Below are positions 33,364-44,969 of a DNA stretch of 64,000 bases, piece after piece. The notes below the pieces were generated by a model. It worked only from the letters and a program-made list of their open reading frames with translations, had not been told where the DNA came from and searched no databases. A program made the translations under genes and the position numbers. The DNA lies in the NCBI RefSeq assembly GCF_008831285.2, contig NC_045148.1, positions 23,378,283 to 23,442,282 of the forward strand. The letters are read 5' to 3'. This DNA is from Nymphaea colorata. Lineage: Eukaryota; Streptophyta; Magnoliopsida; Nymphaeales; Nymphaeaceae. Every line of letters starts with the position of its first letter. Within the stretch, counting starts at the first letter, position 1.

Positions 33364-34879
33364 TTTGCTTGGCGTCCACCTACTCCCCACCTTCAAGTCA
33401 AGCCCAGCCCGGCCTCCCCTGTTCTGCCCTGTTTTAGGCACAATGCCAGCCCGTGCTAGCCTCAATCCTTCCATCGACACAAGGTTAGATTTCAACATAT
33501 CTTGCATATGATTTCAATAGATTTAATTGGGCGGCTGGTTGTATTCAACGAAAAAATAAACAATGGGTTTTAACGAGCAGCCATTAAGGGGCTGGCTGCA
33601 GGGGAAGATCAACCCACTTTCACCATGGCCAGTGACTCATTGCAGCCATGGTGGGGCGATCATGATCCTCTATCAAGCCAAAGTCAAACACTCAATTACT
33701 ATTTTGCAATAATCAGCTAGATCGGCCACTGGCATGCCAAATTTCTAGTCGCTTGACACTACAAATCAGACACTAAGCAGCCCGATTTAAAAGCTGTCGG
33801 TTGGGTCACCACAAAAAAAATATACATATTAAAAGCATATGTCTCACAACTAATCCAAACTAAATTTTCTATTTTTGAAAGTTGGGAAATAGCGTATTCA
33901 AACATAGGAATGAGAATAACACTATGGCTTGGAAGAAAATGTTGTTCATTCGTCTATGTGATTGAATGTTTTAATGATGTATGCAAAGGAAAAAAGATGA
34001 ATGAAGCTTGAATGGTTTCCTTACTCATTGGATGAGCAACAAATCAGACTTCATTATCTCATCAAATCGATTCCACAAAGAATCTGATCCACTCTGTTTA
34101 TGAGTGCAGTCTATATTGTAACTGGAATATATCAATTGCAATGAGCCTGTTTTAACCTATTCATTTATGAAATTTTCAGAAACCTCGTGATTTTGAAAAT
34201 CAGAAATTAATAAAAATATATAATCTTGTTTGGTTTCAAAAAGAAATCCTTAGACTTTGATCAAGATCAAAACCACAAAAGAAATTCAATGTTTTACAAA
34301 ACCCATTTGGGAATACTTATTTCCAAAAATCCAATCATCTCAAAAAATAATGCTATTTTCAGAAATCAATATATATCAAGCTGTTTCCAAAATCAAAATT
34401 CAAGAATCATTTTTTCAAAACATTTCTTCGTAAGGGAATTCGCAAAAGTGATATTGCTACCCAAAGAGAAAATTTGTCAAAGCTCAAATTCTCCAAATTT
34501 TCAAACAAATTAATTCCTTTTGCCTACCATCTAGTAAAACCCTAAGCCTATGTCCTCCTCCACATCAAGGATGTGCTTGGGGAACAGTCTTATCTTTTCA
34601 CCTCCAAGATGGACTTGTGTCTATGTGGGATTAAATTTAATTATGCATGGAGAGAAATAGAGCGAAGCATGAATTTACACATTTCACGCATACATGCACT
34701 CACAACATGAATGCACCTACTCAAATTGACCAAAATCTAAATGAATCAAGTTGGAGTAGCTTTCATGATTATGTCATATTGCCACACAAACTTGAGCACC
34801 TCACTTATTTTGACGCAGAAGCACCAAATTTTCAACATGGTTATAAAACCCAAACTTTCATAATCAATTTCAAAACGAT
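33364..34879. other. No gene seen
   Basis: Intergenic. A CACTACAAATCAGAC phrase at 33757 superficially resembles a CACTA start but lacks a partner. Two frames of 95-102 codons at 34226-34513 and 34647-34955 are AT-rich with no domain. Confidence 0.4.
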
Positions 34880-35700
34880 TCCATTGGATGTTTCTCAAAA
34901 TCAAACTAATTTTCAAATCCAAAAATCTCAAGCAAATTTTCATAAGCTTGACTAAAATTCCAAACAAAAAAAATCAAAATTCCAAATTTTTCAATAAAGA
35001 AAATTCTCCCAAAACTGGACTTGGACTGCCAATTTCCATTTTTTTAATCTCATTTCATGATCAAAACCAACCAAATAAAATCAAATCTCTCAACCAAAAT
35101 CAGATTCAAATATCAAAATCTTAAACCCAAAAATGCTTTCAAAAATTCTGAATTGATCGAGTTCCAACCATTCCAAACCCAAAATTTCAATCTCAAAGAT
35201 TCGATTCTCGAAAATTTGAACTAGAATTCAACTATCCAATCCAATTTTTCCAAATTCAATTTTGGCTTCAAAATTGAATTCCAGTTCCAAGGATTCCAAG
35301 AATTTTCAAGTCAAATTTCAAATCCCAAAATCCAAACTATCTTTCAAGTTCTAAAGTCTAGCCCAAACTTTCAATTTTCAATTCCAAGATCCTAGTTTCA
35401 AAAACAAAGCTTCAATTACCCAATCCCGAATTTGATTCAAAATCCAATATTCTGATTCTCAATTTCCAACTCTAAATTACATTTTTTGGGATCAACTCAA
35501 GGTTCAATTGCTAAAATTCATGATTAATTAAAAAATTCCTTTCCAAGGATGAACTGAACTCCCAATCTTCAAAATTTTGTAATACAGAAATATTTTCAAT
35601 CAAATCCAAGTCTTTGTTTAAATAAACTTTAAAAATCCGAACTCCAATCCTCACACATGGTGTAGAAAAAAAATAACTTGTCAAGCTTGACAAAACTCGG
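34880..35700. repeat. Quasi-periodic AT-rich tract, third example
   Basis: TCCAAATTTTC, AAATTCCAA, TTCAAAATC and TTCAATTTTC phrases recur without a strict period. On the opposite strand the vocabulary (GAATTTTGGA, GATTTTGG) matches the tracts at 16.5 and 49.4 kb. Confidence 0.5.
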
Positions 35701-36303
35701 ACCTTGTATTAATTACTCCTATTAATAGTGGAAGGGACAGGTCACTTTCTCTTAAAATCTATTTTCTAGCAAAACTTGTTTTTTCGCTGATTCGTGTGCA
35801 AACTTCACAGTCCACACCGCGAAAGTGGGGTATGAACAATAAGCTCATAGGTATGTTTAACCCAATTTATGTTGTTTAAAAAGGTCACATTTTTTAAACA
35901 TGTTTTTAAGAAGTAAAATCATGGTCTTTTAACTCATCAAGCTTTTATCCATTGCGATCTCTTGAATTTGTATGCTAATTTTGAATTTTGTTTTCATACA
36001 TTGAGATAGAGAAGAACAGAGGAAGAACATAGTTGCTTCCATCCATTGGCTCTTTCTCTATCTGATCTGTTTTCTTCCTATTGTAATAATCAATCAACAT
36101 AAACTCAGGAGGTCGAAATAAAAATCAATTTTGCAACCAGGAAAAGGAACATCAAATCCGATTGCAATAAAAAAGCCATTGATAGGAGTAAAGAAATACA
36201 GAAATAAAAATTTATGAAAGAAACACAAAAAGTTATTCCAAAAAATTCCACATGAGAATCAAATCAATGAAGAAGATGGCCAAAAATGAAGAGCCTCTAG
36301 ATG
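35701..36303. other. No gene seen
   Basis: Intergenic stretch; TTCACAGTCCACACCGCG near 35805-35822 may be LTR-derived but nothing confirms it. Confidence 0.4.
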
Positions 36304-36515
36304 ATTGGAGATAGGGACATTGCCAAGGTAAGGCCCACATGGGCCCTGGCCCCACTTTAAAAAAATTAAAAAAAAAAATTATATGTAAATTTTAGAAAAT
36401 TTCACTTGTTCTGTATAAAAAATTTGAAATATAATATTTCGGCCCTAGTTAAACTTTAGAAACCTTAATTCCACCCACCTCATGAAAAAATTCTGGCTCT
36501 GCCCCTTATTGGAGA
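36304..36515. mobile_element. hAT-type MITE, CAGGGGCAGAGCC family copy (196 bp)
   Basis: The element at 36312-36507 is flanked by a perfect 8-bp duplication, ATTGGAGA (36304-36311 and 36508-36515). The left end TAGGGACATTGCC and the right end, reverse-complemented AAGGGGCAGAGCC, are imperfect inverted repeats. Interior family marks are CGGCCCTAGTTAAACTTT near 36443 and CTCATGAAAAAATTCTGGC near 36479. Non-coding. Confidence 0.85.
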
Positions 36516-36715
36516 AGGCAATAAAGGAGGGAAGCCAAAAACAAAATGAAAAGATCTAGAACTCTCATCCATGTCTGGAACTCGACACAAGGAATATCTT
36601 CGAATTTCCTTTGGATTCTTCCGATTCACTTGGTTGAAACTTGAGGCAGAGGATTGCCGATTTTTTAACGAGTCCAAGCTGAACTCATCCTCCCCGATTT
36701 TTCGATCTCCAATCA
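36516..36715. other. No gene seen between two MITEs
   Basis: About 200 bp with a 78-codon minus-strand frame of no recognisable family. Confidence 0.35.
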
Positions 36716-36871
36716 CTGGTATCTAGACCTAAAAAAATAAATAAAAGTAAAATTTTACAGAAATTCATATATGTTATGTAAAAATTTTGAAAAATTATAT
36801 TTTTGTTGCTGTTAGTTTGAAACCATAATTCGACCCTCATGAAAAATTCCTGACTCCCTCTTACTGGTAAC
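36716..36871. mobile_element. hAT-type MITE, CAGGGGCAGAGCC family copy (140 bp)
   Basis: Flanks CTGGTATC (36716-36723) and CTGGTAAC (36864-36871) match at 7 of 8 bases. The right half keeps the family text (GTTTGAAACCATAATTCGACC, CTCATGAAAAATTCC, then GACTCCCTC), but the left terminus has decayed to TAGACC. Same orientation as the neighbour at 36312-36507. Confidence 0.72.
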
Positions 36872-37172
36872 TTCGATGATGGCAACAAAGAAATCAGGAG
36901 AATACAAATGAGAGAGGAAAAACGCTGTCGATAAAGTCATGAAGAGAGAGGATGAGAAGCGAAAAGGTGCAAGGGGGAGACCACGTGCAGTGGATACATA
37001 AAAGGATGGTGTTGATTAAAAGTTTGTACCATCGAATAATTTGACCCATATAGATTTGTCTTCTATTATAGTTTGATATTATTGGAACCTTTAACTGGTA
37101 ACTTGTTTCCAGAAAATTGTTTCAAGGAATCACTGGAATGGGGACCGTTGTCACCATTCTAGTTTTGAGGCA
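36872..37172. other. No gene seen
   Basis: Spacer between MITE copies. Confidence 0.4.
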
Positions 37173-37389
37173 TGTGTGATCAGGGGCAGAGCCAGAAATT
37201 TTTTGTTGCATGGGTTAACTATAGTTCCAAAATTTTAACAGGAGCCAAAATAGAAATTTTTAATTTTTTATATATATTTAACTAAATTTTTTTAGATTTA
37301 CGTACAAATTTTTAAAGTTTTTAAAATCTGAAGGGGGGTGGCCAAGTTTCATGCCGGCCCCCCCCCTTCCCTCCGCCCATGTGTGTGAT
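37173..37389. mobile_element. hAT-type MITE, CAGGGGCAGAGCC family copy (201 bp), opposite orientation
   Basis: The element at 37181-37381 has a perfect 8-bp duplication, TGTGTGAT (37173-37180 and 37382-37389). Its left end is CAGGGGCAGAGCCAG; the right end reverse-complements to CATGGGCGGAGGG. The interior phrase AACTATAGTTCCAAAATTTT near 37218 is the reverse complement of the phrase in the copies at 36.4 and 24.98 kb, so this one is inverted. Confidence 0.88.
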
Positions 37390-37650
37390 GGAATGGAATG
37401 AATATTTTAGGGTGGGTGTTCCTGTGTTTGATAAAAGAAAATGGGCTTGGTGCTGGGGAGGACACTCACCACACCCCCCCCCCCCCAACTCCTTGGTTCA
37501 AAAAATGCAAAAATTGATGTGTATCCTTCAAAAAAATTAGCTTAACGTAAGTGAAAATTTTTAAAAATTCTATTTTGGTGCTTATTAAAATTTGGAAACT
37601 ATAGTTTAGCTCTTGCAACAAAACATTCCTGAGTCTGCCTCCAATTTAAT
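37390..37650. mobile_element. Decayed MITE of the same family at 37470-37650
   Basis: A long C run (about 37471-37484), TTAAAATTTGGAAACTATAG near 37585 and CCTGAGTCTGCCTCC near 37627 match the family interior and right end. The left terminus and target duplication could not be placed. Fourth copy within 1.4 kb. Confidence 0.5.
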
Positions 37651-39277
37651 ATTGGTTAATGCTTTCCCGCTCAGTAGAGACACACCAGGATACGATGTTC
37701 TTTTTTGCATTTACAGCAATGTACAAGAACAGATTGTCTGCCTCTCAAAGCTTAAGAAAGGTTATTGAAACATAGACAAATTGATTTTCTACTTCAAAAA
37801 TGATGTATTTGGTACCATCAATGATCAGGCATTGTCAATTGCTTTTATAAGGTGAAGAGTATAAAAGGTAAAGTGTAAGTATATATCAATTGTTATAATA
37901 GTTTGTTGTATCTTGTCACGTGAACCTTCTGTATCTTTTTAACTTACTGAAGTGTAGAGACCCTAAAAACAATGGAAAGTTTAACCTTTGGATTCTGGTG
38001 CTCATCAAATTGTGGCTACAACATATACTGACGGCATTGGAATTTTTACTGATGCATTCCTCCCATGGTAAAACTATTGGTTTTTTTTTTGGTAGTGTTA
38101 ATCGGGTTTCCCATTGAATATAAAACAAGTAAAAGAAAAAAAACTGAACCACTAAGCCGCCACCTTAGACATTTCAGAACCAAAAATAAGCATAAAATAT
38201 CAAATCTTCAATGACTGAACTTTGGAACCGTAAACAAACAGAAAGATTTGTTGATAAAACAAAAGGCCTCTCTCTCTCTCTCTCTCTCTTCCAAGCAGTA
38301 ATTAAAGTATAAGCTCTATTCCTTGAGGAAAACTACAAATCTAGTGAAGAACAACAACAAAAATTGAACTTAAAAGAAGGAAACATGTACAAATGAAAGA
38401 AAAATGAATTTAGGGTTTTCAATTAATTATCACCTTCACCGGCTCCAAATAAACTACCCATTCATTTGAATAGAACTTCCTAACTAATTGGATCTTGGAT
38501 CCATACTAAAATCCAATCCGTGTGAACCTGCATTCGTGATCCATTCTATGAACAGATCTGAGTGCACTGCTGCTGTCACTCTCTCTCTTTCTATATATAT
38601 ATATAAAAGGAAAGGAAAGTTGGTAAAAAGCAGAGCACTTGAGTAAGAGACAAAAACTAGACCTATTAAAATTAAGTATTAAAATACTTTTTGGACAATA
38701 TAACCTCATAGATATGATCCAAAGAGTAATGTAATGAAAAACATATATTAAGTTAAGGAAATAGGCCGAAAGACTATAAACAAAACCTAGCTCTTGCTCC
38801 ATTAATTGGTCTGAGCCAAACTTGTGTGGCTAGTGCCACTTGATCATGCTCTGCTCTGTTGCTTTAGTTATAGAGACCTTTCACATCCCATTCTAAGCTC
38901 ATAGTTCTGTCAAACAGAGTTTGTTAAAAGACAACAGCTGAACTGGATTAGTATGAGTCGCAGACATCCTGAACCTAAGTCTAAATATGAAACACTCTTC
39001 ACAATTGGGATGACCAGCCTTGAGTTTGGCAAGGTCGATGGCCTTCCCTCGTGGCACAAACAAGTTGTACAGCAATCATGGACCTTGATAGCCTGTACAG
39101 CACAAATGGGCAACCACTCTCCAATTTAAGTAGTGGGCAGGTTATTACTCTCCACTAATTCCAATTGCAGTGGTGGACCTAAATTTGTTTGGCCTTCCTT
39201 CGTCCTCCTCTCCTTCCATTTTCAGATTTCTAGTTCTCTTCCTCTGCTAGCTCTTTGTTTTACCAAGAAAAAATAGA
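37651..39277. other. No gene seen; CT run 38269-38290 and TA run 38594-38606
   Basis: Mostly AT-rich. A segment near 38825-38870 (GCTAGTGCCACTTGATCATG, CTCTGTTGC) is repeated at 57093-57150. Sequence near 39090-39135 resembles 55580-55625. Both suggest dispersed repeats of unknown type. The stretch near 39180-39277 resembles the 5' flank of the resistance pseudogene at 30.1 kb. Confidence 0.4.
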
Positions 39278-39560
39278 GATGACAACAGTGATTGTCACCC
39301 TTGTGCAAACACCTATTTCTTTAACAAGCTTGTTGAAAGAAAAGGTGGACATCATCTTGAATGCCAAAGATGATCTTGAGGTGCTCCAGGAGAAGCTGAG
39401 ATTCTTCCAGCAGACCCTCAAAGTCATCTTCTAAAGGCCAGTGAATGGACGATAGCCACCTTTCAAAGAAACTAAATTCCCTTGGGGTTTTTCATGAAAT
39501 GAGCATATAAGGGATGTTCTTGATAGTTTAGATGACTGTTTGAGACAATATAGGTACTTT
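39278..39560 (+). pseudogene. CC (Rx-N) domain fragment of a second CNL resistance gene
   Basis: From ATGACAACAGTG at 39278 the frame reads a coiled-coil N-terminus with LLKEKVDIILNAKDDLEVL and EKLRFFQQTLK, closely matching the start of the CNL remnant at 30147 (shared KDDL core). A stop follows at about 39431. In other frames the domain resumes as IRDVLDSLDDCLRQY near 39510-39550, the usual end of Rx-N. No NB-ARC or LRR follows; a gypsy remnant on the other strand begins almost at once. It may have been cut off by that insertion. Confidence 0.82.
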
Positions 39561-39659
39561 CGGATGATTTACCTGCCCCCATGCTCTGCATCCTTTTTTC
39601 TAAGGTGCTTCTTTCGTTGTCCTTATGTTGAGTATGTCCATCGAGTCAATTGGTCTAGG

Positions 39660-42600
39660 GAGTATTGGCTGTATCAACCTCTCGATCAGGTCCTCTACAC
39701 ATACGGTGATGACAGATGGGCTAAAATTCTATTTAAGTCATTGGTGAAGAGTGTATCAGATACATCATACATCATGGATACAACACTGCCGAGGAGCAAG
39801 TTGTATGATGGGGTACATTCACCACATGAAATAAAATACAGTGATTGGTGCATTCGATGATCACGTCCATCATGAGGGTTCCTTTGCTATTCATTCTTCA
39901 ACCATCATATCCATAGATTTTGGTTTGATCAGGGTGATATTTGTCTTCACGGAAGCCGAAAGCCTTGGCTGTGAGAACAAGATAAATATTTAAGTCACTT
40001 CCTCCAATGATCAATCCATGTGGCACAGTCATATCATTAACTTGGATGGCAATATAGAGAGCCTCTTTATAGTATTATCATCATTTTCAAAGATCTTTTT
40101 CTATATAAATGATTCACTGGTTTTTGGAGGCTTGAATCCAGTCTCCCTCAATAAGACTTTCTTCCAAAATGATGACATCATCTGAATAACATAGATCCTT
40201 GTTTGGGGAGTCATCTAACAACTCATCATCACCAACTCATAAGAAAAAAGTTTTTGAAATTATGGTAAAGTTTTTGGATGAACATTCGGTCGTGTTGTTC
40301 ATCATACTAATGAAGTATAAAGGTTGCTCACCCCAATTAGTCACCATAACTTTGTGTGACTTGTTTCCATCACATGGTCGGATGTTCTCCTGTAGACGAT
40401 ATGGGAGCAAAGTGGCCACTGCAATTGTGGCGACTGCTGCCTTTTCATAATCAAGGAATGGATTCCCCAATACCTCAGGAATGCTATCATCATCAACTTT
40501 GAGATCTTTGTTGATAAAGTCTTAGATGATATTCTTGAAGACAAAACAATCCTTAGTATCATGACAAGGGGCACGATGAAACTTACATAATTTTTCTTTA
40601 TCAATTCCCATCATTTTTGGAGGTTCTGAAATTTTTGGCAACATACCACTTTTTTGGCAATGAGGTATTCTATGATCTTCTCATGAGGTTGGTTGATGGG
40701 TATTAACTTCTGGTCATAACTCTAGCCTGAGTGTTTGTTTATTCATTCTTCGTTTGCCTTGGGCAGCTGTGTGCTTTTCTTATGGGTTGTCTCTTTGTCA
40801 TGCTTATAATATGTTGTTATTGTCTTTTAGAGTATTAGAATTTGCTATGAAGTGAGCGGGTAATTGGGTTTTACTTCTTTTCTTACCCTCTTCTTTGTAT
40901 TTGAATGCAATAATTCCGTCAAAATTGCCTAATTCAATTCCTTCCTTTATTGAATATGCATGTTTGATCAAATCGGCAGAGCTCTTGATTGGAGCATTGC
41001 AGGTGAGACTCTTTAAAGAATGGGCAAGATTTTTCCTAACAAGTGATAGAGCATGTGTTTCAGAGATAGGATTCTTCATCTTGTTCCATTGAATTCTCCA
41101 TTTTTGAATGAATTCTCAAGCCTTTTTTCTTTGCTTTTGATGGAGACTACGAATATTGAGAGTCAGAGCCATTGAGATATTTTGCTCAAATCTCTCGATG
41201 AACATGTTACAATTTATCAAATTTCTTTAGTTCAACTGGGTTAATGTTTTCTTTGTACAATTGCACAACAATGCCTTTGAGACTCCTTGAGAAGCACCGA
41301 AACAATGCTTTGTTATTTTTTCAGATCTTGTAACAGTCATTGATGAATGTTGAGAGGTGAACATGCGAAGAAGTGGTTCCATCATACTTGACAAACTCCT
41401 GAAGAAAACTCTTTGTCTTTATCTCCTTCAATGCGTAGGTAATAATCTTCGCATGAGTATGAATGTTTTTCCTTCCCCTTAAGTTCAAGGTTGTTTATTC
41501 TTTTCTCCATTTTGTAAAACTTGTGCTTAATTGGACTTCGTCATCACTTTATTTACCTGACTTTGATCTTATTTTTTTCTTTTTGCCATTGACTTCTTTT
41601 ACTTTCTCTTAAGAACTTTTGCTATTCTAGCTGCTACTTGGGATATACCTCTTTGACCTTTTGTCTTTCTTTTCTTTATCGTTTATCTTCTGTTCCTTCA
41701 CCTGAGATTAGGGATGTCAATATATCCGATTTGAATCGGATATCCGACCGATCCGATCCGAAAAAATCAGATATGGATAAAAATTTGATATCCGATTAAG
41801 AAATCGGATCGGATTTAATAAATGACATCCGATCGGATTTGGATTCGGATTCGGATATACATGAATATCGGATCGGATTCAGATACAGATTCGGATCGGA
41901 TTCAGTTTTAGACAAATATCCTCTATCTAATACTTGAAAAATGGCAAAATCCTGTTCAAAATTCGGATTCGGATTCGGATATAAATATAAAAATCGGATT
42001 CGGATTGTAAAATCAGATTTCGGATATGACTTTGCTTTATTCGAATTCGAATCTGAATCTGAATCCGAATATATGAATATCCGAAAAAACGGTTATGGTT
42101 GAAGATGTATCCGATCCGAATCCGATCCGTTGACATCCCTACCTGAGATAGGGCTGGTGAGCTGCTATCCCCTATGATTTCCATTTCTTTCTTGCTTTTT
42201 TTCATCATCATCTTCTTCTCTGGTAGAATCAATTCAAGATTTTCATCCTTACTAGTTGTTGAGTCTGAATTAAATGGTCTTTATTCGGATCTGAAGGAGA
42301 AGGAATGTTTTTTTTCTGGTTTCTTTTTTGTTTTATAAAATTTTCAATTGCTGGTCTTGGAGTTAGCATGAGAGTCTTTCTCCTACTTGCTCCCTAATGA
42401 AGCGCCCCATAAACAACTAGAATATATGGTAGCCTTTTGGTTCAATTACTGGGAAGTCAAGTGTCTCTTGTATAGGACAGAAGATGAAGCTTCGTTCTAT
42501 GGGGCCTGCTTAGCTTGTGCTTTTGTTTCAACCATTATGTTGGCATCAAATATTCACCTTATAAGATAGGAAATTGAAAAGTTATTGAAGGGAAATGATA

Positions 42601-43740
42601 ACAAAATGAAGGTTGATATTGCATTAAGAGTTTAAAGATTACAAGCAGAAAAATAATTAACTGATTATAGATGACAATGATTGAAGACAAAGTTGACAAC
42701 AGAAACTTTCAAGGAAGCATGGAAACCATCTTCTATCTCTGAGAGAATTATCGTATGTTTCTATTAGCATGTTGATCAACTATGAAATAGGGGTCCAAGA
42801 GTGTGGAACGACCATGGTAATGGTGAGTGTATCTAGGTTGACTATGGTGACGATTATAATAATCCAAAACGTTCTCTTCTCTGTCTAGCTGCTCGAGCAT
42901 ACGATGGTATTGTCCTAAGACTGTTAATCCTCCATCGGTGTTTCTGAATAGACTGGCTCGGGATTCCACGTGCTTGAGAAACCATGATTTTAAAGCATAT
43001 GTACATCCTTCCATGTAGTTTGCGTCTCCATTGGTGAAGCAAGTGCATCCTTGGTAAAAGAAAGCTAAGGTTGTGATTACCACTGACAACTGTCGAGCCT
43101 ATTATACTTCGATATCTAAAAACGTTGGGTGATACAAACATCTAGGAGGTTAGTTCCATTTGTTAAGAGGGTCACTCCTACTATGCAAAACATCATGCAG
43201 TGCTTGATTCTTCTTATGGCTTTCCAAGATAAGGTGGAATGCTCAACATAGACTCCAAATTCTTCATGTAGGGTTTTTAGGTTGATGCTTCAGTTTTCAT
43301 TGTTTTCTACTAGGAGACAAGTTTTTTGTCCTATAAAGTGAGCTATAAGGTCATTTACATTAACTTTAGTTGGGTTTGTAAGAAATTGTTTCTCCAATAA
43401 GTCATTTGGATTACAAGTCGGGGTAAGGAGGTCAAGTATTTCAGTAAATTTATTCAATAACACTATCATTTCTCCTTAAGGAAACCAAAAATAGAAGGTC
43501 CTTGGGTTCCATCACTCGGCGAAAGCAAAAACTAAATTCCCATCCACTGATTGCCTGGCTACCACTGTCTCTATCCCACATTCATCAAAATAACAAGGTA
43601 ACATTCGAGAGAAGGTGAGATGCGCCGATACCATTTGGGAGCCAAGGGTCCAAAGTAGAGCGTTTGAGTTCTTTTCCGAAAAGGATGTGATCATAAAGGA
43701 AGGTAACACAATGTTAAAAATAATACATCTTGAGTATAGA
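39660..43740 (-). pseudogene. Ty3-gypsy retrotransposon gag-protease remnant
   Basis: Reading leftwards on the minus strand there are four landmarks. First is an N-terminal domain resembling the plant transposon domain DUF7745 (about 43710-42750; landmarks WNPRTFYFWFP, VTLLTNGTNLLDV, FTNGDANYMEGCTYAL). Second is a gag core (LQEFVKYDGTTSSHVHL near 41370-41415 and KNPISETHALSLVRKNL near 41020-41080). Third is a knuckle-like CKFHRAPCHDTKDC near 40545-40590. Fourth is an aspartic protease whose active site reads IIGGSDLN (usual IDNGSGVN, so the catalytic Asp is lost) near 39990-40010, with SYNLLLG near 39795-39815. Frames are broken by many stops. A hAT MITE sits at 41709-42141. Reverse transcriptase and integrase are missing. 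Confidence 0.85.
41701..42149. mobile_element. hAT-type MITE nested in the gypsy gag remnant (433 bp)
   Basis: The element at 41709-42141 has perfect 12-bp terminal inverted repeats (TAGGGATGTCAA / TTGACATCCCTA) and a perfect 8-bp duplication, CCTGAGAT, at 41701-41708 and 42142-42149. The interior is made almost wholly of GGATCGGAT, CGGATTCGG and GAATCCGAA phrases in both orientations, so either strand can fold on itself. CpG density stays high, unlike the old relative at 27289, so it is a young insertion. No transposase is encoded. Confidence 0.95.
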
Positions 43741-44969
43741 CTCTAAAGGATAGAGATCAAATTAGTGGGAAAGATTGACAAAGTTAATAAGGACAATATG
43801 AGATAAAGGGATATAATGAAGTCATAAATCACCAAATAAGGCTTTGTGCACATCCAACACTTAAAAAAAAGAGGTATATTGAGATAACTTTGCATCATGA
43901 TAATGCAATATCAAGTTATGTTTATATACTTTATCTAAATGACTTAGTATTAGCATAGATTCTTCCTTAGACCAACTAACGGTAAAGTTTTTCTACTTTT
44001 CTTTGTTCATCCATCAATATACCACAAATTACCACTCATAGTACTAAAGAGAGGGTTTTTCTGCCCAAGGTGTGGTCTAATTATAAAACTGAGTCTTGTG
44101 CTGCTACCTAAGACCAAGCTTAGTAACATGATGACCAAGACAAATAAATATATGAAGTTTTAAAATATGAGCAAACATGCAAGATTGGTTCTCTAACGCA
44201 ATGTTGCCTAAGACAGTGATTAAAATAAGGTAGAAGAACAAACACTGTTTTCAATCAAACCTTAAATTGAAGAGGGTTATATTTGATCCTAGATCTAGGT
44301 GAACATGATTGATCCTCCTTAATTAGTCTTATATGCAAAATAGCAAATACAATCATCAAACAATGTAATGTAATCTCAATGGAGTCAAGTTCAAAGAAAG
44401 AGAAATGCTTTAACATAGGCAATATAGATGATTTTCAAGTTAATGGAAATGCATCAATGATAACCATAGTTAAACAATGACGGGTCCGATCATGGTCGTC
44501 GTCTGTTTGTATTCAAAAATTTACTTTAGTTTTTTGAGTCCTTCAGAAAAATACAGTTTTATTTTTGAAATGAGAGAGAAAGGAGCTTGCCCATCGGTAC
44601 AAGGATTAGCCATTCCCGGTGCCTTTACTGGGGTAACTAATCTAAGGGCTATGCTTATTTTCTATGTATTTTATTTTTATTTAATGATATTTTACATTTT
44701 AAATGCAATGTGGTACTTGGAAAAAAGGTTGAAGAATTGATATTTCAAACACTTTAGATAAAAAAATTTAAAGTATCATTTGAGAAAATCAAGCATTTTG
44801 ATTTGAAATATTTTTGAATGAAGAAATCTTTGCAAATATCGTTAAAAATTTTTCAAAGATAATATGGGTATTTTAAAGATTTCTTGTTGAAATTGATTTA
44901 GTGTTCTTTTAAGAACTTAAGTAGGTTTAAGATTTTTCTCTAAATCCATCTCATCTTGAAATAGTTCTC
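43741..44969. other. No gene seen; may be the 5' untranslated part of the gypsy element
   Basis: Upstream (rightwards) of the gypsy N-terminal domain there is no further coding match and no LTR could be recognised. An 87-codon frame at 44477-44740 has no motif. Confidence 0.4.

Noticed and set aside
33757-33790. CACTACAAATCAGAC as a second CACTA terminus
   Set aside because: Lacks the A-run and subterminal motifs and is on the wrong side relative to the end at 33271.
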